Below are positions 35,026 through 43,501 of a stretch of DNA of 64,000 bases, piece after piece. Position 1 is the first letter of the stretch. Each line of letters begins with the position of its first letter. Both the position numbers and the translations under genes were made by a program. A model generated the notes under the pieces. That model did not search any database. It saw nothing but the letters and a program-made list of their open reading frames with translations, and was not told where the DNA came from. Source of the stretch: Poriferisodalis sp026713105 (GTDB lineage: Bacteria; Actinomycetota; Acidimicrobiia; Acidimicrobiales; Poriferisodalaceae); assembly GCA_965115995.1 (NCBI GenBank), contig OZ220472.1:2542001-2606000 (forward strand), in the 5' to 3' direction.

Positions 35026-35054
35026 ATTATCGAACCCTTTGAGCGACCTCACAA
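35026..35054 (-). promoter_or_regulatory. Housekeeping-type promoter of the exporter operon, with palindrome
   Basis: On the minus strand TTGTGA (-35, 35049-35054) and GATAAT (-10, 35026-35031) are separated by 17 bases, the best such pair I found in the window. The 10-bp palindrome ACCAATTGGT (35054-35063) touches the -35 box and could be a repressor site. The 5' leader is about 40 bases and includes the GGGGAG ribosome site. Confidence 0.6.
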
Positions 35055-35146
35055 CCAATTGGTCTGCATCGAGACACTACTTCGGCCTCGCTCGCGGGCG
35101 GGTTACGTCGGTGCCCGCTTTCTAGGAATGCGCGCGAGGATCTGCG

Positions 35147-36727
35147 TCAGCAGCTCGGCCAGTAGCTGAGGGGTCGCTGCTCGGGCGGTGGCACCGGCCT
35201 GTTGGCCAGCATGCGCAGGTCGGAGATGAGCACGCGGCGGGTGTCAGCGGGGTCGATCATCTCGTCGATGCGCATGGTGCCGGCTGCGTCGTACGGATTG
35301 GTGGCTTCGGCCACCTCCGCCACCAGCTTCAGCCGCTCGGCTTCGCGCTCGTCGGGATCATCGATCCGTCCCAGCTTCGAGCCGAACGCCACGTTCACGC
35401 CGACCTCGGGATCCATGAACCCGATCTCTGCGCCCGGCCAGCAGTAGATGCCGTGGCTTGGCATCCGTGAGCCGTTCATGGCCTGCCACGCCAAGCCGAA
35501 TGCCTTGCGGATGCACACGGTGAGGGTGGGCGTCGACGCGTTCTGCAGCGCGTGCATCATGCGCATGCCCCAGTGCAGCATCAGGTCGTGCTCGACCCGC
35601 TTGCCGACCATGAAGCCCGGCACATCGACCAGGAAGACCATCGGAATGTTGAAGGAGTCGCAGACGGTGGCCAGCCGGATGATCTTGTGGCAGGCCTGCG
35701 GGTCGAGCGTGCCGGCTCCGAACATCGGGTTGTTGGCGATGACGCCGACCGCGTAGCCGTCGAGGCGCCCCATCGCGCACACGACGTTGCGGGCGTAGTT
35801 GGGCTGCATCTCGAGGACTGACTCGGGATCGCAGATGCGAGCCACGACGCGCCGCATGTCGTAGCCGCGGGTGCGGCGGGCCGGCACCATGCGGGCGAGC
35901 TCGGGATCAGGTCCGTCGCCGCCGCGGGGTTCCGCTCGGGGGGCTGGCTCCCAAGCGTTTGACGGCATGTACGACAGCCACCGCTTGATGGCGGCGTAGC
36001 CCTCTTCGTCGGTGTCGACGCCGAGGTCGATCTGGCCCGTCTTGCGGGAGTGCACGTCGACTCCGCCCACGTCCTCGAACGAGATGACCTCGCCGGTGGC
36101 GATCTCGAAGACCTTCGGCGAGGTCACGGCGAGGCACGAGCCGCGCACCATCACCACGTAGTCGCTCAGGGCAGACACGAACGACGAGCCGCCGAAGGAC
36201 TGGCCGCAGATCATGGTGGCCATCGGCACCCGGTGCCGCCGGCGTGCCATTTCGAACATGGCGCCTGGCTCGGAGATGCCCTCCGAGCCCATCAGGTCGG
36301 GAATCCGACCACCGCCGGTCTCGCCGAAGTGGACGATCGGAATGCCCATCGCGAGCGCTCGATCGAACAAGCGGCTCTCCTTGCGGGTGCCGACAATGGA
36401 GCTCGAGCCCCGCAACACGGTGATGTCGTCGCCGAATACGGCGACAGGGCGGCCGTCGACTTCGCAATGGCCGCCGATTTTTCCGTCGCCGGGAGTGACG
36501 TCACGCATCTCGGGACGCAGGGAACGCGTGAACGTGCCGATCTCGCGGAACGTGCCTTGGTCACTGAAGGCGTCGATGTGCTCGCGGATCGTGCGGTCGT
36601 CTTCAGCGGCCATCGCCTGGACCTTCGAGGCGCCACCCATGTCGCGCCGGATCACCTCGGCGTGGGCCGCCATGTCGGCAACCCGCTGCTCGTGGGTGAT
36701 CGCGTCACCGTCGCCGTACTCAGCCAT
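35147..36727 (-). CDS. Acyl-CoA carboxylase carboxyltransferase (beta) subunit, without nearby alpha subunit
   Basis: 526 residues of the acetyl/propionyl-CoA carboxylase beta family. Both crotonase-like halves are present: GGHCEVDGRPVAVFGDDITVLRGSSS, HFGETGGGRIPDLMG, ICGQSFGGSSFVSALSD, then VFLVDVPGFMVGKRVEHDLM and AFGLAWQAMNGSR. It would transfer CO2 from carboxybiotin to an acyl-CoA; the biotin carboxylase is not adjacent. The ATG has AAGGAGA 7 bases upstream and follows the LLM gene by 14 bases, so the two form one unit. A different beta subunit is encoded at 51111-52736. Confidence 0.88.
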   Translation of the reverse strand: MAEYGDGDAITHEQRVADMAAHAEVIRRDMGGASKVQAMAAEDDRTIREHIDAFSDQGTFREIGTFTRSLRPEMRDVTPGDGKIGGHCEVDGRPVAVFGDDITVLRGSSSIVGTRKESRLFDRALAMGIPIVHFGETGGGRIPDLMGSEGISEPGAMFEMARRRHRVPMATMICGQSFGGSSFVSALSDYVVMVRGSCLAVTSPKVFEIATGEVISFEDVGGVDVHSRKTGQIDLGVDTDEEGYAAIKRWLSYMPSNAWEPAPRAEPRGGDGPDPELARMVPARRTRGYDMRRVVARICDPESVLEMQPNYARNVVCAMGRLDGYAVGVIANNPMFGAGTLDPQACHKIIRLATVCDSFNIPMVFLVDVPGFMVGKRVEHDLMLHWGMRMMHALQNASTPTLTVCIRKAFGLAWQAMNGSRMPSHGIYCWPGAEIGFMDPEVGVNVAFGSKLGRIDDPDEREAERLKLVAEVAEATNPYDAAGTMRIDEMIDPADTRRVLISDLRMLANRPVPPPEQRPLSYWPSC

Positions 36728-36741
36728 CGCTCGTCTCCTTA

Positions 36742-37593
36742 TTAGGCATCCGCGTAGTCGGCAAGGATCTGCCCGTAGGTCTCGCCGAGCTGGGGCGGCC
36801 GCCGTCCCGGCACCATCACCTGGCTGACGCCGAGTTCGACCAGCTGGTCAAGGTGCGCCCGGTCGGTCCCGCCGGTCGTCCACATCTCCACCGCATCGGG
36901 GTCTCGTCCCGCAGACTCGGCATACCGGCGCGCCGTTGCAAACAAACTCGCCAGCACCTCGGCCGGCCGTTCGGCCGGGAAGAACACGTCGCCGAGCTCG
37001 CCGGCGCGTCGCGCAGCGCGGTCGCTGTGACCGCCGACCAGGATCGGCACCGGCTGCTGGATCGGCTTGGGCTGTGAGTAGACCGGATCGAAGTCCACGA
37101 ACTCGCCGTGGAATTCAGCCTCCTCCTCAGTCCACAGCACCCGCAGCGCGGCGATGTACTCGTCGGTGCGGGCACCCCGGCGCTCGAATGGCACGCCGAG
37201 CGCGTCGAATTCCTCGCGCAGCCATCCCACGCCGATGCCGAAATCGAAACGGCCGCCGCACAGGCGGTCCAGCGACGCGATCTCCTTCGCCAGAATCAGC
37301 GGATTGCGCTGGGGCAGGATGAGAATGCCCGTTGCCAGGCGGATGCGTGACGTCACCGCTGCGGCGTACGCCAGCCAGATCAGCGGGTCGGAGTGGTCGA
37401 GCTGGCTTGCGCCCTTGAACAGGCGGCCGCCGTCGTCATAGGGATAGGTCGAGTGGTACGACTTGGGTACCACCACGTGCTCGATCGCCCACAGCGAATC
37501 GAAGCCGACTTCCTCGGCGGTCTGGGCAGTCTCGCGTGCGGCAGCGCCGTCGACGTTGCCCATCAAGTTCGCGGAGATCAAGCCAAATCTCAT
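36742..37593 (-). CDS. LLM class F420-dependent oxidoreductase (TIGR03619-like)
   Basis: 283 residues. Typical segments are MRFGLISANLMG, DSLWAIEHVVVPKSYHSTYPYD, RFDFGIGVGWLREEFDALGVP and PVPILVGGHSDRAARRAG. It closely parallels the enzyme at 2626-3543. The ATG has GGGG 7 bases upstream. Its stop lies 14 bases before the carboxyltransferase start, so the two genes probably share one mRNA; a pathway in which an acyl-CoA is oxidised and carboxylated is possible but only inference. Confidence 0.86.
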   Translation of the reverse strand: MRFGLISANLMGNVDGAAARETAQTAEEVGFDSLWAIEHVVVPKSYHSTYPYDDGGRLFKGASQLDHSDPLIWLAYAAAVTSRIRLATGILILPQRNPLILAKEIASLDRLCGGRFDFGIGVGWLREEFDALGVPFERRGARTDEYIAALRVLWTEEEAEFHGEFVDFDPVYSQPKPIQQPVPILVGGHSDRAARRAGELGDVFFPAERPAEVLASLFATARRYAESAGRDPDAVEMWTTGGTDRAHLDQLVELGVSQVMVPGRRPPQLGETYGQILADYADA

Positions 37594-37737
37594 CTGGGGA
37601 CCCCTGTCTGCCGCACTCGGACTGCGCGGCGGCGAACATCATGGCCGATCAGCGACATGCGTTCCCGCTGAGCGAGACTGCCGACTCGAAGACCGGGGTG
37701 ACGCGCAGGTGCGAGCGATGAGCCCGTCCTGGCGTTG

Positions 37738-38850
37738 CTACGCGGCTGCAGCTGCTGTCTGGGTGGCGGCGAGGCCGACCGGCGGGGCGTCCCACTCCTT
37801 GAGCACGGGCAGGATCTCGGTGGCGAACAGGTCGCGGTTGCGACGCGCCTCGGTCCAGTTCATGCCGGCGAAGCAGAGGTTCGGGAAGAACGCCGCCATG
37901 CCGATCTTCTCCCTGATGACCTGGAGCTTCTCGAGCACCTGGTCGGGCGTGCCGTAGGGCATGAGGCGGGTGAAATCCTCGGCGGCGCCGCGAGCGCCGT
38001 GACGGTCGATGTACTTGGAAATGCCCTCGTAGAACTCGTAACCCTTGACGCCTTCATGCGGCCGCTTGGGGCCGAACTCGTAGTGCTTCATGACCGTGCC
38101 GTAGTAGTTGCCGATGTGCTCCATCGCCTTCTCTTCGGCGCGATCGGCGTTGGTGTCCACCCAGCAGAAGCCGCCTGACAGCGGAGGCGGCGGCGGGGCG
38201 GTGTGATGCTTGACCCACTCGCCGTGGTAGGCGGCAAAGTCGGATTCCACGATCTCCCACGGCTTCTGGGGGATCACCAGCAGGCCGATGCCGAGTTGCG
38301 CCATGAGCGGCATGCCCTCAGGCGACACGGCAGCGGCATACGTGCGGCCCTTGAAGGAGTGCTCGGGCCGTGGGCGGATCTCGCGGCGAGGCTGGCTCAC
38401 GAATTCGCCGTCGTGCTCCACATAGCCCTGCTCGAGGCCCTCGATGAGCATCTTGGCGTACTCCAGGAAGCGCTCCCGGCTGGAGTTCATGTCGACCCGG
38501 AAGCCCTCGTACTCGATGCGGGCGAGTCCCCGGCCGATGCCGAGGATGAGCCGACCATCGGAGAGGTTGTCGAGCATGGTCACCTGCTCGGCGACACGCA
38601 TCGGGTCGTGCCACGGCAGAACGATGACTGCGGTGCCGAGTTGCAGGTTGGTCTTGCCGGCGACCCATGTCAGGAACTGCACCGGATCGGGGCACATCGT
38701 GTAGTCGGTGAAGTGGTGCTCCACCGTCCAGATCGAGTCGAAGCCGAGATCCTCGGCCTCCTCGACCATGCGGATCTCCTGGTCCCAGACCTCTCGGTCT
38801 GAGAGCGCATTCTCTGGGTTCTGGAAAACGGCCGAATAACCGACGTGCAT
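37738..38850 (-). CDS. LLM class flavin-dependent oxidoreductase
   Basis: 370 residues. MHVGYSAVFQNPENALSD, DSIWTVEHHFTDYTMCPDP, NLQLGTAVIVLPWHDPMRV and GRLILGIGRGLARIEYEGF place it in the longer luciferase-like subgroup with EHHF, related to alkanal monooxygenase alpha chains. A His-rich central region (VKHHTAPPPPPLSGG) lies near 215. ATG 38850 has GGGGG 6 bases upstream and is preferred over an earlier in-frame start at 38889. Divergent from the SCO6745-type gene over 192 bases. Confidence 0.85.
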   Translation of the reverse strand: MHVGYSAVFQNPENALSDREVWDQEIRMVEEAEDLGFDSIWTVEHHFTDYTMCPDPVQFLTWVAGKTNLQLGTAVIVLPWHDPMRVAEQVTMLDNLSDGRLILGIGRGLARIEYEGFRVDMNSSRERFLEYAKMLIEGLEQGYVEHDGEFVSQPRREIRPRPEHSFKGRTYAAAVSPEGMPLMAQLGIGLLVIPQKPWEIVESDFAAYHGEWVKHHTAPPPPPLSGGFCWVDTNADRAEEKAMEHIGNYYGTVMKHYEFGPKRPHEGVKGYEFYEGISKYIDRHGARGAAEDFTRLMPYGTPDQVLEKLQVIREKIGMAAFFPNLCFAGMNWTEARRNRDLFATEILPVLKEWDAPPVGLAATQTAAAAA

Positions 38851-39042
38851 GACGTGCCCCCTGGGTTTGACCGCCCCTGGTGCGGCCAAAATCTAATGTT
38901 AGGCAGATTCTCGACCCGCCGTGGCCGTGCGGTCGCGGCGGACGACACGAGCCATCTCCCAGCCACACGGCAACAGCGACCAATGCACGATGACGGGGCA
39001 GGCGGTTAGCGTCAGGCCGAGTCGAATCAGGAGAGTTCGGTC

Positions 39043-39786
39043 ATGGAGACGACGGCAGTTGCGCGCAGCATGCGCGGCTCAGTGGGAATGCTGGCAATGG
39101 ACTGGCTGATGGACCCGTCCACGCTGGAAAAGGCAGCCCAACGCGGTATGGCAGAGGGCTTCGGGGCGTACGCCACCGGGCGGTTGGGCGTGCTGGGCGA
39201 ATGCCCGGTCGACAACGTCGTCGGTGCCGCCTTCTTCTGGGCTCCGGACAAGATGCGCTCGATGGTCGAAGAAGGCCGTGCGGTCATGAACCCGTCGCAA
39301 GGGGCGCTGATCTGGGCTGACATCTGCGCCGAGTACGGCAAAAAACGACTCGCTGGCATGGACGGTGCTGAGCGACTGGGCGAACTGCTGGAGCGCGTCG
39401 TGGACTCCGCTGCCCCCCAGGGCGCGCCGACGTTTGTCGGCTGGCGAGACTTGCCCCGGCCTGGCGAACCCGGCCCGGCGCACGCATTCTTCATGGCCCA
39501 GATCATGCGGGAGCTGCGTTTCGGCCGACATGCCGTCGCCGTGCAGGCGCTGGGCATGGGACCGCTCGAAGCAATTCTGTCGGGACCGGCCGGCGAGTGG
39601 AATGCCGACTTCTTCGGCTGGAAGAAGCCGTTTCCCGATGTCAGCCATCTCGCTGATGCTCGCGAGGAGATCGAAGCGCTCACCGACAAGCTCCATGCGC
39701 CCGACTTCGAGTGCCTGACACCGGACGAGCGCGCCGAGGTGCGCGAGCTGGCCAAAGCGGGCCGCTTCCACAATCCCGACGAATAG
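39043..39786 (+). CDS. SCO6745/SalK-like protein (HTH_67 family)
   Basis: 247 residues, cytosolic, helix-rich. RGMAEGFGAYATGRLGVLGECP followed by VVGAAFFWAPDKMRSMVEEG and GALIWADICAEYG match the SCO6745/SalK family, which is common in Actinobacteria and of unknown function, with a winged-helix-like fold assigned to it. It has no DNA-contact residues I could single out. ATG with AGGAGAG 8 bases upstream. Divergent from the LLM gene at 38850 over an A/T-richer gap. Confidence 0.72.
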   Translation: METTAVARSMRGSVGMLAMDWLMDPSTLEKAAQRGMAEGFGAYATGRLGVLGECPVDNVVGAAFFWAPDKMRSMVEEGRAVMNPSQGALIWADICAEYGKKRLAGMDGAERLGELLERVVDSAAPQGAPTFVGWRDLPRPGEPGPAHAFFMAQIMRELRFGRHAVAVQALGMGPLEAILSGPAGEWNADFFGWKKPFPDVSHLADAREEIEALTDKLHAPDFECLTPDERAEVRELAKAGRFHNPDE

Positions 39787-39839
39787 CCCAGCGGCACTGC
39801 GAATTCGACGCCGCCGGACGGAATCCAGCGGCGCAGCAC

Positions 39840-41108
39840 TCAGTCGGCGAGCAAGTCTTGGTGCTCGCCCAGCCGAGGCGCTCTGGTGGCGTGCCACGGT
39901 GTGGCAGAGAACTTGTAGGGAGCCCCCGGGTAGGTCACCGGGGTGCCATCGTGGTCGATCTCAACGGGGAAGCCGCGGGCCTCGAAATGCTGGTCGGCCA
40001 GCATCTCCTCGGGTGAATACACGATGCCGCAGGCGAGCCCGATCGACTGCAGTCCCACGAAGAGCTCGTGCGCGCCGAGCCGTTCGGCCAGGAAGTTGAC
40101 GGTGTCTCGCCCAGCGCCAAACACCTCGGCACCGAGCGGGTCGGCGTCGAGGTGCAGGATGTCGATCTGCTCGTATTCCTCGCCCAACTTCAGCAGTTCG
40201 GAGTACGGACACTCGTCGGTGAGACCGAGCTCGTCGACCCAGCCGGCCAGCGCCGCGAACTCCGGTCCGCGGCGGGGCGGCACCCCGGTGTTGAGCCAGC
40301 GGCCGTCCGCGCAGCGCACCTGCGTGGGATCGGAGATCTGCGGAAGAGCGTGGCGGCCAGTCTGGCGCTGCACATCGACCTGCTGGTTCAGCCAGAAGTA
40401 GGTCGCAAACTCACAAGTCAGGTTCGCGGCGGCAAGCATCGAGACATCGATCAGCTGCCCTCGGCCCGAGTCTTCCCGCCACCACAGCGCTGCCATCAGC
40501 GTCGCCACGGCGTAATGGCAGGCCATCTGCAGGCCTTGGTTCCCGCCGCCCCGAACCGGCGGGACGGTGTGATCGTCGTAGCCGCACGACCACGCGGGAC
40601 CACCCTCGGCCAGGACTGTGAGATCGGTCGCCGGCGGATCGGGGCGCTCGCGCCCGTTGTGCGTGATCGACACCCAGATGAGGCGTTCGTTGCGGCGGCT
40701 CGCTTCGGCCGACGGTCGGGCCGCATCGGCTGTCGTACTCGGAGCAGCTCTGCCGAGCTGGCTCCAGTCGAGTCCGAGCGCCGCAAGGCGGCCGAGCGGC
40801 TCGGCTTCGATCACGACGTCGGATGTGCTCACTAGGCGCCGGAAGTCATCCGCTCCGTCGGTCTGGTCCAAGTCGGCCACGACCGAGCGCTTCGAGGTGT
40901 TGTAGTGCCACCACCACAGCGCCTGTTCCCGATCAGGCTCATCGCCAGCGAATGGCTCGTAGGCACGCATCGGCGAACCGCCGGGTGGCTCGACCACAAT
41001 CACATCTGCGCCCATGTCGGCGAGCAGCTTCCCCGCGAGCGCACATCGTTCCGACGTCAGCTCGATGACCCGGATCCCGTCGAGGGGGCGGCGATTCGGC
41101 GGGGCCAT
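39840..41108 (-). CDS. CaiB/BaiF family CoA-transferase (second of a coupled pair)
   Basis: 422 residues of the class III CoA-transferase family. Typical parts are LDGIRVIELTSERCALAGKLLADMGADVIVVEPPGGSPMRAYEPF, seen in pieces, HYNTSKRSVVADL, GGGNQGLQMACHYAVATLMAALWWRE and GRGQLIDVSMLAA. The catalytic Asp of the family would be the one in the D-V-S segment or its neighbour; I did not assign it with certainty. It moves CoA between acyl groups. Its ATG overlaps the stop of the previous CoA-transferase by one base (TGATG). Confidence 0.86.
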   Translation of the reverse strand: MAPPNRRPLDGIRVIELTSERCALAGKLLADMGADVIVVEPPGGSPMRAYEPFAGDEPDREQALWWWHYNTSKRSVVADLDQTDGADDFRRLVSTSDVVIEAEPLGRLAALGLDWSQLGRAAPSTTADAARPSAEASRRNERLIWVSITHNGRERPDPPATDLTVLAEGGPAWSCGYDDHTVPPVRGGGNQGLQMACHYAVATLMAALWWREDSGRGQLIDVSMLAAANLTCEFATYFWLNQQVDVQRQTGRHALPQISDPTQVRCADGRWLNTGVPPRRGPEFAALAGWVDELGLTDECPYSELLKLGEEYEQIDILHLDADPLGAEVFGAGRDTVNFLAERLGAHELFVGLQSIGLACGIVYSPEEMLADQHFEARGFPVEIDHDGTPVTYPGAPYKFSATPWHATRAPRLGEHQDLLAD

Positions 41109-42385
41109 CAGATGACCCCGGCGGCTTCGAGCTCGGCAATCTCATCGTGACTGCGTCCGAGTACATCGCCGAACACGTACTGGTTGTCCTCGCCCAGACA
41201 CGCGGCACCGCGCCCGATCGCCCAGTCGGTCTCCGACAGCCGGACGGGCAGACCCTCGACCCGGGTGTCGCCCACCGCGCTGTGGGGCACCGTGACCCAC
41301 AGACCCCAGTCCTTGGTTCGGGGATCGCTGTCGATGCGTTCGCTGGGGCGCAGCACCGGTGCAGCGGGCACGCCCGCTTCGACGAGCCGGCGCCTCACCG
41401 TGTGCTTGTCGTGCTTCGCAGTCCACCCGCCGATCAGTCGCTCCAGCTCGTCTTCGTATGCCAGGCGACCGGCAAGACGCCGCCAGCGCTCGTCGCCGGC
41501 CCAGGGTTCGCCGACCTCGTCTGCGAAGCGCTGCCAGTCCTCGTCGTCACGGACGGCAATCGCGACCCACTCGTCGCTGCCCTCGCAGGCGAAGATGCCG
41601 TGCGGCGCCATCGCCGGCGATTGGGACCGGTTGCTGTTGGGCATGCCGCTTCGCCGGGCCGGGCGGCCGTTCACCGTGAAGTCGAGCGAGGCTGCGCCGT
41701 GCAGCGTGCCTGCTGCCTCGATGCAGGCCAGGTCAACCCACTGGCCTTCGCCGGTCCGCTTGCGGTGATACAGCGCCATCAGGATGGCGATCGCCATGTA
41801 ATACGCACCCGTGTGGTCCATGAACGAGTAGCCCCACCCTGCCGGCGGCAGATCAGGCAGTCCCGACTGGAAGGTCAGACCGGACACCGCCTGCGCGATC
41901 GGACCCCAGGAGCGAAAGCTGGCATAGGGGCCATCAGCGCCGAAGCCGCAGTTCGACACGTACACGATGTCGGGCTTGATCTGCCGTTGCGCCTCGTAGC
42001 CGAACCCCAAACGCTCCATCACGCCGGCTGCGAAGTTCTCGGTGACTGCATCGCTGGCGGCGATGAGGTCGCGGAGCAGATCCTTCGCCCGTTCGTCCCG
42101 CAGGTTGAGCGTGATGCCGAGCTTGCCTGCGTTGTGATTGTTGTACGAGCCACCGGCTTCGATGCCGCGGTGCTCGCCCACGAACGGCTGGGTGCCCCGC
42201 AGGATGTCCCAGCGGCCCTGCCTGACCGGGTCTTCGATGCGGATCACCTCCGCGCCGAGAGCCGCCAGGATCTTGGTGGCGCCAGCGCCCGCAAGCTGTC
42301 CGGTGAAATCACAGATGCGGATGCCGGCCAGTGCGCCCGGCTCGGGCTTGGGCCACACCGGCGAACGGTGATCCGGCCCGATCAC
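41108..42385 (-). CDS. CaiB/BaiF family CoA-transferase (first of a coupled pair)
   Basis: 425 residues. GIRICDFTGQLAGAGATKILAALGAEVIRIED, in pieces, HNAGKLGITLNLRDERAKDLL, SNCGFGADGPYASFRSWG and GEGQWVDLACIEAAGTLHGA mark the class III family; the D of VDLA is the likely catalytic residue. The GTG start overlaps the TGA of the acyltransferase gene (GTGA), fixing the start. The three coupled genes suggest a CoA-ester and lipid link; the two transferases could form a heterodimer, since the family is made of interlocked dimers. Confidence 0.87.
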   Translation of the reverse strand: MIGPDHRSPVWPKPEPGALAGIRICDFTGQLAGAGATKILAALGAEVIRIEDPVRQGRWDILRGTQPFVGEHRGIEAGGSYNNHNAGKLGITLNLRDERAKDLLRDLIAASDAVTENFAAGVMERLGFGYEAQRQIKPDIVYVSNCGFGADGPYASFRSWGPIAQAVSGLTFQSGLPDLPPAGWGYSFMDHTGAYYMAIAILMALYHRKRTGEGQWVDLACIEAAGTLHGAASLDFTVNGRPARRSGMPNSNRSQSPAMAPHGIFACEGSDEWVAIAVRDDEDWQRFADEVGEPWAGDERWRRLAGRLAYEDELERLIGGWTAKHDKHTVRRRLVEAGVPAAPVLRPSERIDSDPRTKDWGLWVTVPHSAVGDTRVEGLPVRLSETDWAIGRGAACLGEDNQYVFGDVLGRSHDEIAELEAAGVI

Positions 42386-43128
42386 GGCACCAGGTCGCGC
42401 ATGGGCGTGCGGGCACGGCCCGGCTGGTTCGCCAGCGCACGTGCGCGCCGCTGGCAGTCCTCGAGCGCGGCTCGCAGCGTTGCCGTCCACGCCGTCATGT
42501 CCGGCCGCCTGGCACGCCCGCCGTCCGGTCCGGTCGGCGCAGCGAGTGGCTCCCCCACCACGATCGCGACCTGCGTCCGCTTCGGGAACTTCGCGCCGCT
42601 GGGCATCGCCTCGCGTGTACCGGCGATGCCCACCGGTAGCACGGGTGCTCCCGACTTCGCGGACAGCCATGCCGTGCCGTCGAAGACGGTGCCGATCTCA
42701 TCGGAGGGCTGCCGTGTCCCTTCCGGGAAGACCAGCATTGCTGCCCCGCCCTGCAGCAAGCCCAGCGCCGCACGCATCGCGTCGAGGTCGGCCTCGCCGC
42801 GTCGCACCGGAAACGTGCCGATCGAGCGCATGAACCAGCCGAGCGGCTTGGGATGAAAGAGCTCCTCCTTGCCGAGGTAGCGAACGCGGCGCTGGGTGAG
42901 GCCCCCGATGAGCGGGCCGTCGAGGTGGCTGCGGTGAACGGGCGCATAGATCAACGGGCCGCTCTCCCGCAGGCGCTCCTGATCGGTGGCGCGCAGTCGG
43001 TAGACACGAAACAGCAGGATGCGTATGAGACCGCGTGTCGCCCGCCACGCCGTCAATCCAGCCAGGCCGTCGTCGGCCAGCAATCCTCCCGGACCGCGCA
43101 GCTGCCATCTGCTCACCCGCTTTGCCAC
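42382..43128 (-). CDS. 1-acyl-glycerol-3-phosphate acyltransferase family protein (PlsC-like)
   Basis: 248 residues. The HX4D catalytic motif is HRSHLD in APVHRSHLDG, and block III is FPEGTRQ, both typical of PlsC acyltransferases. It would attach an acyl chain to a lysophospholipid or polyol at the membrane. GTG 43128 lies 6 bases after CAGAAT and gives the normal family N-terminus; the reading frame is open further upstream but without a ribosome site. The last four bases overlap the first CoA-transferase, so translation should be coupled. Confidence 0.82.
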   Translation of the reverse strand: MAKRVSRWQLRGPGGLLADDGLAGLTAWRATRGLIRILLFRVYRLRATDQERLRESGPLIYAPVHRSHLDGPLIGGLTQRRVRYLGKEELFHPKPLGWFMRSIGTFPVRRGEADLDAMRAALGLLQGGAAMLVFPEGTRQPSDEIGTVFDGTAWLSAKSGAPVLPVGIAGTREAMPSGAKFPKRTQVAIVVGEPLAAPTGPDGGRARRPDMTAWTATLRAALEDCQRRARALANQPGRARTPMRDLVP

Positions 43129-43234
43129 ACGGTGATTCTGGCGTTCCGCGATGACATCGCGACGACCAACTTGCGGAATCGGACTCCTGGGGACACGCTG
43201 CGCCGCGCGCTCACACTTCCGAACCTGCCGGGCA

Positions 43235-43240
43235 TACCGT
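43235..43240 (+). promoter_or_regulatory. -10 element TACCGT (small basic protein gene)
   Basis: TACCGT stands 6 bases before the ATG at 43247, the leaderless layout. It is the main support that the 56-codon frame is a real gene. Confidence 0.4.
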
Positions 43241-43246
43241 GAGCAC

Positions 43247-43417
43247 ATGGCCCGCACAACGATCCCAGGACACGCCGAAATCCGGCGGCAGCGGATTGCG
43301 CGGCGGCGCCAGATTGACGGGCAACCCATCTGCACACGACCCCCGCAGCCCAGCGAGGACTACCGGCGTGTGCTGAAGGTGCTGACCGCCATCAAGCGCC
43401 CGCCCTGCAGCTACTAG
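43247..43417 (+). CDS. Small basic protein of unknown function (56 residues)
   Basis: 56 residues, rich in Arg with a net positive charge: EIRRQRIARRRQIDG in the first half and DYRRVLKVLTAIKR near the end, plus two Cys. No family recognised. ATG 43247 has no ribosome site but a TACCGT box 6 bases upstream. It fills most of the gap between the acyltransferase and MaoC genes. It might bind nucleic acid; it could also be a chance frame. Confidence 0.45.
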   Translation: MARTTIPGHAEIRRQRIARRRQIDGQPICTRPPQPSEDYRRVLKVLTAIKRPPCSY

Positions 43418-43501
43418 AGCCGCCGATCCCTCCGAATCACCTTCGGACGGGACTTCGCGGTGTCACTACGCTCGATCCCGCAGACAGCGGGGGTTGACAC
43501 G

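Noticed and set aside
38851..39042. Operator in the divergent LLM/SCO6745 gap
   Set aside because: Only short weak inverted repeats (CTAA-TG-TTAG) in an A/T-richer patch; not distinct enough to call.
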